A stretch of DNA of 15,483 nucleotides from Bryobacterales bacterium (GTDB lineage Bacteria > Cyanobacteriota > Vampirovibrionia > Obscuribacterales > Obscuribacteraceae). How positions within the stretch are numbered: the stretch's first letter is position 1; every line of letters begins with the position of its first letter. The DNA lies in assembly GCA_903970295.1 (NCBI GenBank), contig CAJCHQ010000609.1:1-15483 (forward strand), given 5' to 3'. Shown here piece by piece: positions 1 through 7,347 of the stretch. The notes below the pieces were generated by a model. It was not told the origin of the DNA. It saw only the letters and a list, made by a program, of their open reading frames with translations, and ran no database searches. The translations under genes and the position numbers were made by a program.

Positions 1-419
1 CATTACGTTGATGCCGACGCATGAGCGCATCGAAAGCTGCATGATCTCTGCTCTGACAGAGTCTAACAAGCTCATAGTCTTGCAACTCAGAATATTTCCC
101 GTTAGCGCGAATTTCCCTAGTGGAAGTGGTCTCATAATTCGTTTGGACGGCGTTCATCTGCACCTCAAGTTCGACTGCTATACCCCCAGTATTTCGCAGA
201 TAGAGACGACGATCATCCCGCGAAAGAGGTATACCCCGGGTGATTATTGCAGGGCATTTTCGCCGTCAAAATCACCCTTTCGTAGTCGAGTCCGTCCGGC
301 ATAGCGGGCGGGCGCGGCATTTCGCTTTCAGAGAGGCTTTAAACGAATCTGAAACATCTTCTAGTTGCTCCTCCATTAGAATGATCGACAGCGTTGCAAT
401 TTACAGGACGAGGTATGGC
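1..419. other. Left-edge region with no convincing gene
   Basis: No supported gene. A plus-strand frame is open from the left edge to a TAG at 302-304 and could be the 3' end of an upstream gene. Its earliest in-window ATG (11) has no Shine-Dalgarno site, and its Arg/Pro/Ser-rich end looks non-coding. A minus-strand ATG at 42 (or 30) could begin a gene running off the left edge, but too little is visible to judge. The octamer TATACCCC occurs twice, near 181 and 231. The last 60 bases include a TAGAAT (377-382) that could be a -10 box for the gene at 420, without a good -35. Confidence 0.4.
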
Positions 420-917
420 ATGACGGCAAGAATTACCGATCAGACCAATCACAGGGAAAATTTTACCCCCCAGGCGCTGACCAATTTTCACAGTGACCAG
501 CCGCCAACGACGCCGGATTTCAATGCGCATTACAAATCGATGATTGCCTCGAATGGCAACGGTGACGCCATGTGTGCCATAGATCCTCCAGGAAATGGAT
601 TTTCTCTTTCCAGAAGCGATGGCAAAGGGCATTCGCCGAAGGCAGTTTCCGAGCGCAATGAAGTGATCAGAGCAGATAGCTCTTTGACGTACAGGAGTCC
701 AGAGTCGTTTCATCCAGATTTTTCGACAGTCGGAAATGATCAGCTGCGGACGCGGCGATTCAGTGCTGAGGCAACGGTGACGACCGAGACTACAACATCA
801 ATGGGTACTGAATCGAATGGGAAACCCGAGTCGATTGCCGATGCAAAACCAGCCAAATTGGCTATCGCCGGTCAGCAGGAGCTGGCGCTAGCCGGAGACG
901 GAAGAAGAACCGTTTAA
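420..917 (+). CDS. Hypothetical polar protein, 165 aa
   Basis: Not a family I recognise. The ATG at 420 is chosen because a purine-rich Shine-Dalgarno stretch, AGGACGAGG (405-413), ends six bases before it; the frame stays open upstream to 240 but has no such site there. The product is rich in Ser, Thr, Asn, Gly, Asp and Pro, with no signal peptide, no membrane segment and one Cys. It has a Thr/Glu-rich patch around residues 119-130 (TTETTTS) and an Ala-rich tail, which suggests a largely disordered protein. The opposite strand (339-713) is also open but gives an Arg/Cys-rich product typical of an antisense shadow. It converges on the small gene at 964-1143. Coding status rests on the ribosome site, frame length and composition only. 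Confidence 0.45.
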   Translation: MTARITDQTNHRENFTPQALTNFHSDQPPTTPDFNAHYKSMIASNGNGDAMCAIDPPGNGFSLSRSDGKGHSPKAVSERNEVIRADSSLTYRSPESFHPDFSTVGNDQLRTRRFSAEATVTTETTTSMGTESNGKPESIADAKPAKLAIAGQQELALAGDGRRTV

Positions 918-963
918 ACCGCGCTTGCCTTTTGAGCTCGTATGAGTTGATGTCCCGAGAATT

Positions 964-1143
964 TTAGCCGCCCAGTTTCGACTTACTCTTTTGCTGTCCT
1001 TGTTTCTTTCTCGACGTAGAAGCAGCAGGGTCTAGTTGTTCATCGTTTTTCGCAGGCTTGGCTGCGGGCTTCGGACGAGGATGGAAACCAGTGTAATGAC
1101 AGTTACAATCATCAGACGAATTTTTTTTGCCGGGTCGCACCAT
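964..1143 (-). CDS. Small Cys/His protein with Lys-rich tail, 59 aa
   Basis: A short gene of unknown function. The ATG (complement of 1141-1143) follows GGAAG (complement of 1149-1153) at five-base spacing, and the frame is closed upstream by a TAG at 1177-1179, so the start is firm if the gene is real. The N-terminal third carries an unusual cluster, C13-N-C15-H16 followed by YTGFHPRP, which could bind a metal such as zinc. The remainder is a basic Pro/Ala/Lys/Gln tail ending KSKSKLGG, typical of nucleic-acid- or ribosome-binding mini-proteins or of disordered tails. It lies 171 bases downstream of the DUF4142 gene on the same strand. A 63-codon frame overlaps it in another register but has no ribosome site. 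Seen: start signal and motif. Inferred: that it is expressed. Confidence 0.5.
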   Translation of the reverse strand: MVRPGKKNSSDDCNCHYTGFHPRPKPAAKPAKNDEQLDPAASTSRKKQGQQKSKSKLGG

Positions 1144-1314
1144 GTCTTCTTCCGCCTTGGTTTTCGAATTGAGTTGCTAGTCGAATAATCTGCAGGCCAT
1201 GGGCCAGTTTTTAGAGTATCCAATTTCGAGCAATAGAATCAATCTGTGAACAGTACGTGCCCATTCCGACACATAGTGAATCATCCGCGGACCATATATC
1301 GGTCGCTGCAGCCC

Positions 1315-1833
1315 CTACTTAACTTTGGTTTTCAGCGCTTCGATCTCCTTCAAATGCTCTTTGATTGTTGGCAAGGTTTCTGCTGCCCATTTTTTACAGG
1401 AACCAGCTCCAATGTTGGTTTCCTTAGTGATAGCTGCAACTGCTGTTTTGTGACCTTTAAGCATTTCGCTTGTGTAGCGTTCATCAAAGGCGGTGCCATT
1501 CAATTTTTGAAGCGACTCGAACGTAGCTTTCTGCTTCGCATTAACGTCTGCCGGCAATGTGATTCCGTCAGCAGCGGCAGCCTCTTTCAACTTGTCATTG
1601 GCTTTCGAATGATCGGTGACCATATGTTTGGCGAAATCTTTAACGGATTGTTCTTTAGCTTGCTTTTCAGCTAACTCTCCTAATTTAACTTCCGCCATTC
1701 CATCTTGAGCGATAGCGGACACGAGAGAACATTCGGCTTTCGAACATTTTGTTTTGCCAGTGTCAGCGGCAAACGATGGGAAGCACATTGGAGTCATTAG
1801 TAAAGCAACGAGCAGAATATGATTTTTTTTCAC
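1315..1833 (-). CDS. Secreted DUF4142 (ferritin-like) protein, 172 aa
   Basis: Exported helical protein of the DUF4142 family (PF13628), which adopts a ferritin-like four-helix fold; its biochemical role is not established. The start is GTG (complement of 1831-1833) behind AGAGG at five-base spacing (complement of 1839-1843). Residues 1-22 form a signal peptide with a likely cut at SFA|AD. Family landmarks follow in order: a Gly-x-Leu-Ala segment near 52-55, HMVTDH at 70-75, the MLKGH motif at 124-128 and a C-terminal EHL at 159-161. H70, H75, H128 and H160 are the candidate conserved histidines. The mature chain also has C30, C35 and C146; the early KCSKAEC pair looks like an added redox or metal site. 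Length is normal for the family. It is divergent from the gene at 2149. Confidence 0.85.
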   Translation of the reverse strand: MKKNHILLVALLMTPMCFPSFAADTGKTKCSKAECSLVSAIAQDGMAEVKLGELAEKQAKEQSVKDFAKHMVTDHSKANDKLKEAAAADGITLPADVNAKQKATFESLQKLNGTAFDERYTSEMLKGHKTAVAAITKETNIGAGSCKKWAAETLPTIKEHLKEIEALKTKVK

Positions 1834-2148
1834 AAGAACCTCTCACAATTCGGGGGAACTACGCGAATAAATTTGTATCACAAGATTGCCCAGAACGCAT
1901 TCTAAGCAGATCTCTAGCTCATCCACAAACGCGAGCGGGCGTAACAATCATTAAGTCTATATAACTCCGATTAGACAGTTCGATAATCTTGCGCGTCAGT
2001 CTCGCAGAACACTGGTCGCATCTAACTGAAATCACTTAAAACACGATGTACATGGTCTCGCTCAGAACATTCGATGCACAATAGAGGGGAACAAATTTTA
2101 CCAACTAACATCTTCACGGCCGTAGCTTCAGCAGGAGGTAGCCAGAGC
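1834..2148. promoter_or_regulatory. Divergent intergenic region, DUF4142 / HMA2-like
   Basis: A 315-base gap between two divergent gene starts; promoters for both should lie here. I found no strong -35/-10 pair. Candidate -10 boxes are TATATA-like sequence near 1956-1963 and, for the minus strand, ATACAA-like sequence near 1875-1881. A weak dyad, GATTA (1969-1973) with TAATC (1984-1988), lies between them. The plus frame feeding the HMA2-like gene is open from 2074, but its early starts have no ribosome site. Confidence 0.35.
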
Positions 2149-2748
2149 ATGGCTGCTAAATTATCACCGATATCCGCGGGCGTGGTCCACTCGACGGCTT
2201 ATCGCACCCGCATCAAATTACCAAAAGATCAACGTTCAGAGGATAATGCAATTGCTATCAAGGATGCACTATTAGTCGTGCCAGGCGTCAAAGATGTACA
2301 GTTACAGCTAGGTAGCGGCAATCTCGTAATCGAACATGATGAGCGAGCTGACGTCATCGAAAATATTGGCGAAGCACTAAGAGAAGTGTCACCACAGCTG
2401 GTGAATAAACTCACTGCCGGTACTTCAAACAGTGTCGGAACCGGAATTGGTTTAAAGGGACTGGCTACACTCGGTACTTTTTTCAACGGCATTTTGTCAG
2501 ACGATAGCTCTGCCAAAGACAAACCAGCTGTGAGCAAACAAGAGATGGGGCGAAAGATCAAGCGTGCTATACCTTGGGCATTTGCAGCCGCCGGCCTAAT
2601 GCAGTTGTTGGAAGGTGAAGCGCTGCTCGCCGGAATATCACCGCTTGTTCTCTTATACTGGGCTTTCGACACCCATTGGAAATTCAAAGAAGAGGCGGTT
2701 GTCGACTCTATTCAAAAAAGCGAAGCAGCTAAGTACGACAGCCAATAG
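2149..2748 (+). CDS. HMA2-like domain membrane-associated protein, 199 aa
   Basis: Resembles proteins with a degenerate heavy-metal-associated (HMA2-type) ferredoxin-like domain, which resemble the N-terminal region of P1-type ATPases. The ATG at 2149 is preceded by AGGAGG (2133-2138) with a ten-base gap; an in-frame ATG at 2074 has no ribosome site. Residues 15-85 give a beta-alpha-beta-beta-alpha pattern, with VPGVKDVQLQLGSGNLVIEH (44-63) forming the typical turn and strand pair. Residues 98-116 are a Gly-rich hydrophobic stretch. Residues 140-172 form one or two membrane segments ending LLYWAFDTHWKF (168-179). The protein has no cysteine, so the CxxC metal site of true HMA domains is absent and copper or zinc binding by it is unlikely. 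No P-type ATPase gene is adjacent. Function unknown. Confidence 0.7.
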   Translation: MAAKLSPISAGVVHSTAYRTRIKLPKDQRSEDNAIAIKDALLVVPGVKDVQLQLGSGNLVIEHDERADVIENIGEALREVSPQLVNKLTAGTSNSVGTGIGLKGLATLGTFFNGILSDDSSAKDKPAVSKQEMGRKIKRAIPWAFAAAGLMQLLEGEALLAGISPLVLLYWAFDTHWKFKEEAVVDSIQKSEAAKYDSQ

Positions 2749-2798
2749 ACTCGCGAAGTCGAAAACTACTGTGCGGGCAAATTTACGCGGGAGGCTAT

Positions 2799-3572
2799 CT
2801 AGTCGCGTCCCCAGAGTCTGAATCCGCCAGTAAAAGCTTTGGCGTTATCTCCGATCTTGCAGTTTTCAGGTAACGCCTTCAAGTTGGTTGCATTGCCACC
2901 ACCGATTACCACATAATCTGGTTCAAGAGCTTTCATCAAATCTTCCGTGATGTCGCGGACATCTTTTCGCCACTGTTTCATTCCAGATCGTTTGACGCCA
3001 CGCTTGCCCAAAAAATGCTCGTAGGTGTGCTTCTTGTATGGCAGGTGTCCAATCTCCATGGGCTCGATCACACCGTCGGCAATCATAGTCGAGCCCAACC
3101 CCGTGCCTAAGCCGAGAAAAAGCATTTTGCCGCCATCGTAGCTGCCGATGGCCTGCATAGCGGCGTCGTTAATTAGTTTCACCGGCCGATCGAAAGCGGT
3201 TTCGAAATCAAATCCCACCCAGCCGCCACCGAGCTCATAGGGTTCTACAACCGGTTTTCCGCGCAGTACAGTGCCCGGATAACCAATCGAAATCACGTCG
3301 TATTTCCAGCCGATGGTCAATTTCTTGATGCCCGCCACCATATCTTCGGCAGTCATCTTCGGCCCGGAGTCGAATTTCCGTTCATTGCGATCGGATGTAG
3401 TCATTGCTTTCACGTGAGTGCCACCAACATCGATCACCATGATAATTGACCGATCATTTTTATTGGCAGGTGGGATCAACAAAGGATGCAGCAAGTGTTT
3501 TCGACTGGATGTCGAGTTTGCTGCCGGCTTCACTGTGCTTTTCCCTTTTGCTCTGGTCTGAGTTATGCTCAC
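2799..3572 (-). CDS. ppgK: Polyphosphate glucokinase-like ROK family kinase, 257 aa
   Basis: Predicted cytoplasmic sugar kinase of the ROK/ASKHA fold, most like polyphosphate glucokinases that convert glucose to glucose-6-phosphate. Motifs are in order: DVGGTHVK (48-55, phosphate loop), IND (134-136, D136 the likely catalytic base), GTGLGS (156-161, second phosphate loop), MEIGHLPYKKHTYEH (172-186, sugar-contacting Glu/His) and VVIGGGN (221-227, adenosine-side motif). The ROK zinc cluster CxCGxxGC is absent, as in the polyphosphate-type subgroup. I take the GTG at 3570-3572, which overlaps the zwf stop as GTGA and sits five bases after GGAG. This gives a basic Ser/Thr/Pro-rich extension of about 44 residues before the core. 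An internal ATG at 3440 would give 213 aa but lacks a ribosome site and trims the first core strand. Donor (polyphosphate or ATP) cannot be read from sequence. Confidence 0.85.
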   Translation of the reverse strand: MSITQTRAKGKSTVKPAANSTSSRKHLLHPLLIPPANKNDRSIIMVIDVGGTHVKAMTTSDRNERKFDSGPKMTAEDMVAGIKKLTIGWKYDVISIGYPGTVLRGKPVVEPYELGGGWVGFDFETAFDRPVKLINDAAMQAIGSYDGGKMLFLGLGTGLGSTMIADGVIEPMEIGHLPYKKHTYEHFLGKRGVKRSGMKQWRKDVRDITEDLMKALEPDYVVIGGGNATNLKALPENCKIGDNAKAFTGGFRLWGRD

Positions 3573-4966
3573 GACGACTCCACTGGATCGTTCCATCCCT
3601 GCTCGGGTTCGATTTTTCCCCTCACTTCTTGAGGTCCCCATGTGCCTGGCTCATACATGTACAAGGGAGTAGCATCACCAAGTATCGGATCGACCACTTT
3701 CCAGGCAGACTCAACCGCGTCTTCGTCAGTAAACAAGGTAGGGTCGCCTCTCATCGCATCTCCAAGCAGCCTCACATATGGTGGCATTTGATTCTCAGGC
3801 TTCTCATGTGCGATCAACTCCGTTAGAAATCCTACCATGGGTTCACCTGGTTTCTTTACTTTTAAACAGAGAGCGATTACCTCTTCAGGACTTAGACGCA
3901 ATCTATAATAGTTGTCTTCTGGCAGAGAAGTTTCGTCCAGCACAGCGTGAGTGGGGGGCTTGAATCGGACCATAACTTCTGTCACGGTCACGGGCAAACA
4001 CTTACCTGCTCTGATGAAAAACGGCACGCCTTGCCATCGTTCGTTGTCTATGAACACCTTCAGCGCCGCGAATGTTTCGGTCTTCGAATCAGCCGCAACT
4101 CCTTTCACCTTCGTATAACCATTGAATTGCCCACGCACCACATCTGCCGCAGTTAAAGTGCGCACACATTCCAATAGTTGAGTGCGTCTTTTACGTCTTG
4201 ATTCGTGATCGTTATCGTCAGGGACTTCCATAGCTAAGCAAGCCACCACTTGAAGCAAGTGATTCTGGATGACATCGCGGATAGTTCCGACCTCGTCATA
4301 AAGTTTGCCACGATCTGAAACACCGAAAGATTCAGCCATGGTAATTTGAACGCTCTCAATATGTCGGTTATTCCAACAAGCTTCCACGACTGGATTAGCA
4401 AAGCGAAAATAAATCAAATTCTGAACAGTTTCTTTGCCAAGGAAGTGGTCGATGCGGAATATATTGCTCTCTTCAAAATATTCATGAAGGTCATCGTTGA
4501 GTTTTTTGGCCGAATCCAGATCGTTGCCAAAAGGTTTTTCCACGACAACTCTGGCATTCGCTACACACCCAGCCGCTTTCAATTTCTGCGCGACGGTGCC
4601 GAAGAGATTTGGCGGAATCGCCAAGTAATAAAGCGGCCGTTTGGCTTCGCCTATCAGGTCGCGCAAAGTTTCGAAGGTAGAGGCGTCGGCATAATCGCCA
4701 TCGACATATCTGAGCAATGAGCACAACTTGGCAAATGCATCGGCGTTAAGACCGCCGTGCTTTTCCAGACTGTCTTTGGCGCGCGCCTTAAGTTGTTCGA
4801 GATCCCAACTCGACTTAGCCACACCAATAATTGGAACCTTGAGCTGACCAAGTTTGATGAGCGATTGCAAAGCAGGAAAAATCTGCTTATACGCCAGATC
4901 ACCACTCGCGCCAAAGAAAACGAAAGCGTCAGACTCGCTCTCAGCACTGACATTCCCAAATTGCAT
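3569..4966 (-). CDS. zwf: Glucose-6-phosphate 1-dehydrogenase, 465 aa
   Basis: Oxidises glucose-6-phosphate to 6-phosphogluconolactone with NAD(P)+, the entry step of the oxidative pentose phosphate pathway; cytoplasmic. Landmarks: nucleotide-binding GASGDLA at 19-25, VEKPFG at 142-147 (conserved K144), the substrate signature RIDHFLGKE at 171-179 and the catalytic His in RDVIQNHLLQ (H236). The C-terminal half continues through RAGKCLP, the VMVRFKPP strand and a normal family C-terminus. At 465 aa it is slightly shorter than the E. coli enzyme (491). The ATG at 4964-4966 has AAGGA about nine bases upstream. No gluconolactonase, opcA or gnd lies nearby; instead the next gene, overlapping by four bases, is a glucokinase that makes its substrate. 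A secreted protein gene lies 105 bases upstream on the same strand. Confidence 0.97.
   Translation of the reverse strand: MQFGNVSAESESDAFVFFGASGDLAYKQIFPALQSLIKLGQLKVPIIGVAKSSWDLEQLKARAKDSLEKHGGLNADAFAKLCSLLRYVDGDYADASTFETLRDLIGEAKRPLYYLAIPPNLFGTVAQKLKAAGCVANARVVVEKPFGNDLDSAKKLNDDLHEYFEESNIFRIDHFLGKETVQNLIYFRFANPVVEACWNNRHIESVQITMAESFGVSDRGKLYDEVGTIRDVIQNHLLQVVACLAMEVPDDNDHESRRKRRTQLLECVRTLTAADVVRGQFNGYTKVKGVAADSKTETFAALKVFIDNERWQGVPFFIRAGKCLPVTVTEVMVRFKPPTHAVLDETSLPEDNYYRLRLSPEEVIALCLKVKKPGEPMVGFLTELIAHEKPENQMPPYVRLLGDAMRGDPTLFTDEDAVESAWKVVDPILGDATPLYMYEPGTWGPQEVRGKIEPEQGWNDPVESS
3578..3581 (-). promoter_or_regulatory. Shine-Dalgarno site fixing the kinase GTG start
   Basis: GGAG on the minus strand, inside the last codons of zwf, five bases before the GTG at 3570-3572. 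Together with the GTGA overlap of start and zwf stop it indicates translational coupling, and it decides between this start and the unsupported ATG at 3440. Confidence 0.65.
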
Positions 4967-5003
4967 CTTCTTGTCCTTTGCATTAACAGTTTTACCAGCG
5001 CGT

Positions 5004-5013
5004 CCGCCGGCGG
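5004..5013. repeat. Perfect 10-bp GC palindrome in zwf leader
   Basis: CCGCCGGCGG reads identically on both strands and lies 38-47 bases upstream of the zwf start, between it and the upstream gene. It could form a short stem in the transcript or be a protein-binding site. A GATAAG-like -10 candidate (complement of about 5025-5031) lies just upstream. GC-rich decamers of this kind can occur by chance. Confidence 0.3.
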
Positions 5014-5071
5014 TAGCATCTTATCACCCGTCTGCTTTGGAGATATGAGCGAATTGACAAGCCTATGGCTG

Positions 5072-6022
5072 CTAGGGTCTTACAGCTTGAGACTCGCCGG
5101 GTTTATGTTTATCGAGATATTTGCGGGCTCCATCAGAGAGCAGGTCTCTGTGCATGCGCATCTTATCGGCAAAATAATCGATGGCAATATGTCGATCTAA
5201 AATATGCGTAGCGAGAAGATCCAGCGCTTTAGATTCGTCATATTCACCTTCATAATAAACAACGCGATCGCCTTCAGCCGGTTGTTTCATTAATGCCAAT
5301 GCGTATTGCATCGCCGAATTGCGATCTCTCGGCATGTGTTCTCCACTGACAATGACGTAGGTTCGCGCCCATTCATCTTCAGTCATTTGCTGGCGCCAAC
5401 CGGTGACGATCTCGTCCAAAAGACCGAGCTGGGAGGCGATTGCATCGTCTGCATTCTGCATGCTCGCCGGAGCAATCGATTGGACAAAGGCATGTAATTG
5501 ATCCGAAGAAACTTGCCCGGTCCTCAAGGTCTCTCCTAAAAATTGTAGAGAATCGCTAATAATCTTTTGCTGCCGAGCGCTGTCGGAGTCGCTCAGCTGA
5601 TCCACAATCCGACCAAATGTTTGGGCTTTCTCAACGCGCTCAGCCAAAAGCTTCAGCTGATTGCAAGCGTTTTCATTTAAGGGCTTGCCGGTCTGGTTGA
5701 GCAGAATCACGTAAATTGCCAGAGCGATGTGATCGACTGTTTTCCTGGCCGTGTACGATTCTGGCACGCAAGGAACACTCGAGTGTTCGCCATTCTTTAT
5801 CAGGACCGCTTCAGGCAGTCCGAGCACAATCACGGGACCAAGCGCGCGTTTGATTTCTTCGCGCCGAAATTTGTAGTCATCGGTAAACGCTTCGTCGACT
5901 TTCTGCCAGTTCGTTTGCCGTGAAGTGCTTTCAGAATCCAGTGCCAAAACCGATAGAGGAGCAAGCTGCAAATTCAGGACGGCTAAACAACACGCGACGC
6001 GCCAGCTTTGCGATCTAAACAT
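5072..6022 (-). CDS. Secreted protein of unknown function, 316 aa
   Basis: I do not recognise a family. The ATG (complement of 6020-6022) is preceded by GAGG at ten-base spacing. Residues 1-28 form a signal peptide (basic start, hydrophobic core through LAPLSVLA, probable cut at VLA|LD). The mature chain is mostly helical and charged, with one more hydrophobic helix near 97-108 (HIALAIYVILLN). It has two cysteines, in SVPCVPES (near 83) and ENACNQL (near 119), that could form a disulphide. The C-terminal part is rich in Asp, His and Arg around 265-300, with HILDRHIAIDYF. No catalytic motif is apparent. It lies 105 bases upstream of zwf on the same strand and has a good promoter candidate of its own at 6078-6107, so it could head a three-gene transcript. 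Confidence 0.75.
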   Translation of the reverse strand: MFRSQSWRVACCLAVLNLQLAPLSVLALDSESTSRQTNWQKVDEAFTDDYKFRREEIKRALGPVIVLGLPEAVLIKNGEHSSVPCVPESYTARKTVDHIALAIYVILLNQTGKPLNENACNQLKLLAERVEKAQTFGRIVDQLSDSDSARQQKIISDSLQFLGETLRTGQVSSDQLHAFVQSIAPASMQNADDAIASQLGLLDEIVTGWRQQMTEDEWARTYVIVSGEHMPRDRNSAMQYALALMKQPAEGDRVVYYEGEYDESKALDLLATHILDRHIAIDYFADKMRMHRDLLSDGARKYLDKHKPGESQAVRP

Positions 6023-6077
6023 TATAGGTTGACCTCGTCGTGATTCAGGAGTCCTTCAATGACTCCGATGCTCGCGC

Positions 6078-6107
6078 AGTATAAGGGTTTACCGGCAAAA
6101 TTGTCAG
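6078..6107 (-). promoter_or_regulatory. Sigma-70-type promoter candidate for the 5072-6022 gene
   Basis: On the minus strand CTGACA (complement of 6102-6107) and TATACT (complement of 6078-6083) each match the -35 and -10 consensus at five of six positions, with an 18-base spacer. Transcription would start near 6071, about 50 bases before the ATG at 6022. Confidence 0.5.
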
Positions 6108-6124
6108 TACATGTCATATACTGA
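6104..6124. promoter_or_regulatory. Operator-like dyad between divergent genes
   Basis: TCAGTA (6104-6109) and TACTGA (6119-6124) are perfect inverted repeats with a nine-base spacer, a size typical of dimeric repressor sites. The dyad overlaps the -35 of the minus-strand promoter and a TATACT (6117-6122) that could serve as -10 for the plus-strand flavin oxidoreductase gene, so one regulator could affect both. No regulator gene is adjacent. Confidence 0.35.
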
Positions 6125-6187
6125 TTGGAAATAGAAATCACCCTATCGCTCCCGGGAAGTCGATTTTTTCCGTGTAATAATGCAGGC

Positions 6188-7240
6188 ATGAACAGATTTG
6201 AAAAAACTCCAATCTCGGTGCTAGATTTGGCGCCTGTGGCGATGGGCAAAACTCCGGCAGACGCTTTTCGAAATACTTTAGCTTTGGCCCAACAGGCAGA
6301 AAAAATGGGCTACAACCGCTTCTGGGTAGCGGAGCACCACAATCTATCAGGCGTGGCCAGCTCGGCTACATCGGTGTTGATTGGCTACGTTGCCGCCGGC
6401 ACTGCAAAAATTCGAGTTGGATCAGGCGGAGTAATGCTGCCGAATCATGCCCCGCTTCTCATAGCTGAGCAATTCGGAACACTTGAGTCAATCTATCCCG
6501 GGCGCATCGATCTCGGACTTGGTAGAGCTCCGGGCACCGACCACGTCACTTCTTTCGCGTTGCGGCGTGGACTAGATACTAATGGGAACGACTTCCCGGA
6601 ATTGTTGGCGGAACTGCAACGTTATTTCGAACCCTCGTTCCCTGGTCAGCGTGTGCATGCTTATCCTGGAGTCGGTCTGGACATTCCCATTTGGTTGCTT
6701 GGTTCAAGCACATTCAGCGCCAGGCTTGCAGCCGATCTTGGACTGCCGTTCTCGTTCGCCAGTCATTTTGCACCAGAAGAAATGGAGTCAGCATTAAAAG
6801 TCTACCGCAGCAAATTCACACCATCTGCGCATCTAAAAGAGCCCTACGTAATGATTGGGGTGCAGGTTATCGCTGCTGATTCGGATCAAAAAGCAGAGCG
6901 CCTGGCGACCTCAACCATGCAAAAATTTCTCAACTTGATTAGAGGGCAACGCACCAACACATTGCCGCCTGTAGACAGTATGGACAGCATCTGGACTGAA
7001 ACCGAAAGGGCGGCCGTTATCAGTCGTCTTGCGCTGGCTGTGATTGGTGGACCACAAAAAGTAAAATCCAAATTAGAAGAATTACTGGCCTCTACTCAGG
7101 CTGACGAGTTGATGATCGTCTCTGACTTTTACGATTTTAGCGATCGCCTGCGTTCTTACGAAATCGTGGCAGATATGAAGAAGACAGAAGCGGAAACAGT
7201 CGGTCAAACGAAAACGCCATGCGCTTCCAAATCTCAATAG
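6188..7240 (+). CDS. LLM-class (YhbW-like) flavin-dependent oxidoreductase, 350 aa
   Basis: Bacterial-luciferase-like TIM-barrel oxidoreductase, probably using FMN with NAD(P)H to oxidise a small substrate that cannot be predicted. It matches the YhbW/MsnO8 subgroup. Landmarks: [14 protein letters not shown] (10-23), RFWVAEHHN (44-52), [16 protein letters not shown] (84-99) followed by [14 protein letters not shown] (103-116), IWLLGSS (168-174) and [10 protein letters not shown] (185-194). Length is normal for the subgroup. The ATG at 6188 is chosen because the family begins close to it; there is no strong Shine-Dalgarno site. An in-frame upstream codon at 6125 would add 21 residues unlike the family. 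The last 20 or so residues are a Lys/Thr/Ser tail beyond the conserved core. It is divergent from the secreted protein at 5072-6022. Confidence 0.9.
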   Translation: MNRFEKTPISVLDLAPVAMGKTPADAFRNTLALAQQAEKMGYNRFWVAEHHNLSGVASSATSVLIGYVAAGTAKIRVGSGGVMLPNHAPLLIAEQFGTLESIYPGRIDLGLGRAPGTDHVTSFALRRGLDTNGNDFPELLAELQRYFEPSFPGQRVHAYPGVGLDIPIWLLGSSTFSARLAADLGLPFSFASHFAPEEMESALKVYRSKFTPSAHLKEPYVMIGVQVIAADSDQKAERLATSTMQKFLNLIRGQRTNTLPPVDSMDSIWTETERAAVISRLALAVIGGPQKVKSKLEELLASTQADELMIVSDFYDFSDRLRSYEIVADMKKTEAETVGQTKTPCASKSQ

Positions 7241-7347
7241 TCCGACGTTTGTTACCTTAATGTCAAAGTAGCATCCTAGCGTAATCTTGGTCCAAGGACC
7301 CAGGCTATCTCATCGAGTATCTCCGCCCATCAAGAACAGGAACACCG

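Noticed and set aside
339..713. Minus-strand 124-codon frame
   Set aside because: Antisense to the 420-917 gene; Arg/Cys/His-rich product with no ribosome site, typical of a shadow frame.
1032..1223. Minus-strand 63-codon frame
   Set aside because: It overlaps the 59-codon gene in another register, has no ribosome site, and its product lacks motifs.
1287..1306. Imperfect hairpin after the DUF4142 gene as a terminator
   Set aside because: The stem has a bulge and no T-run follows on the minus strand.
1246..1674. Plus-strand 142-codon frame rich in Phe and Cys
   Set aside because: Antisense to the DUF4142 gene; the bias comes from reading Lys/Glu/Ala codons in reverse.
6022..6249. Minus-strand 75-codon frame
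   Set aside because: It crosses the divergent promoter region and the start of the flavin oxidoreductase gene and has no ribosome site or motif.
7289..7300. GGTCC-AA-GGACC as a terminator of the flavin oxidoreductase gene
   Set aside because: The two-base loop is too short for a stable hairpin, and no T-run follows.
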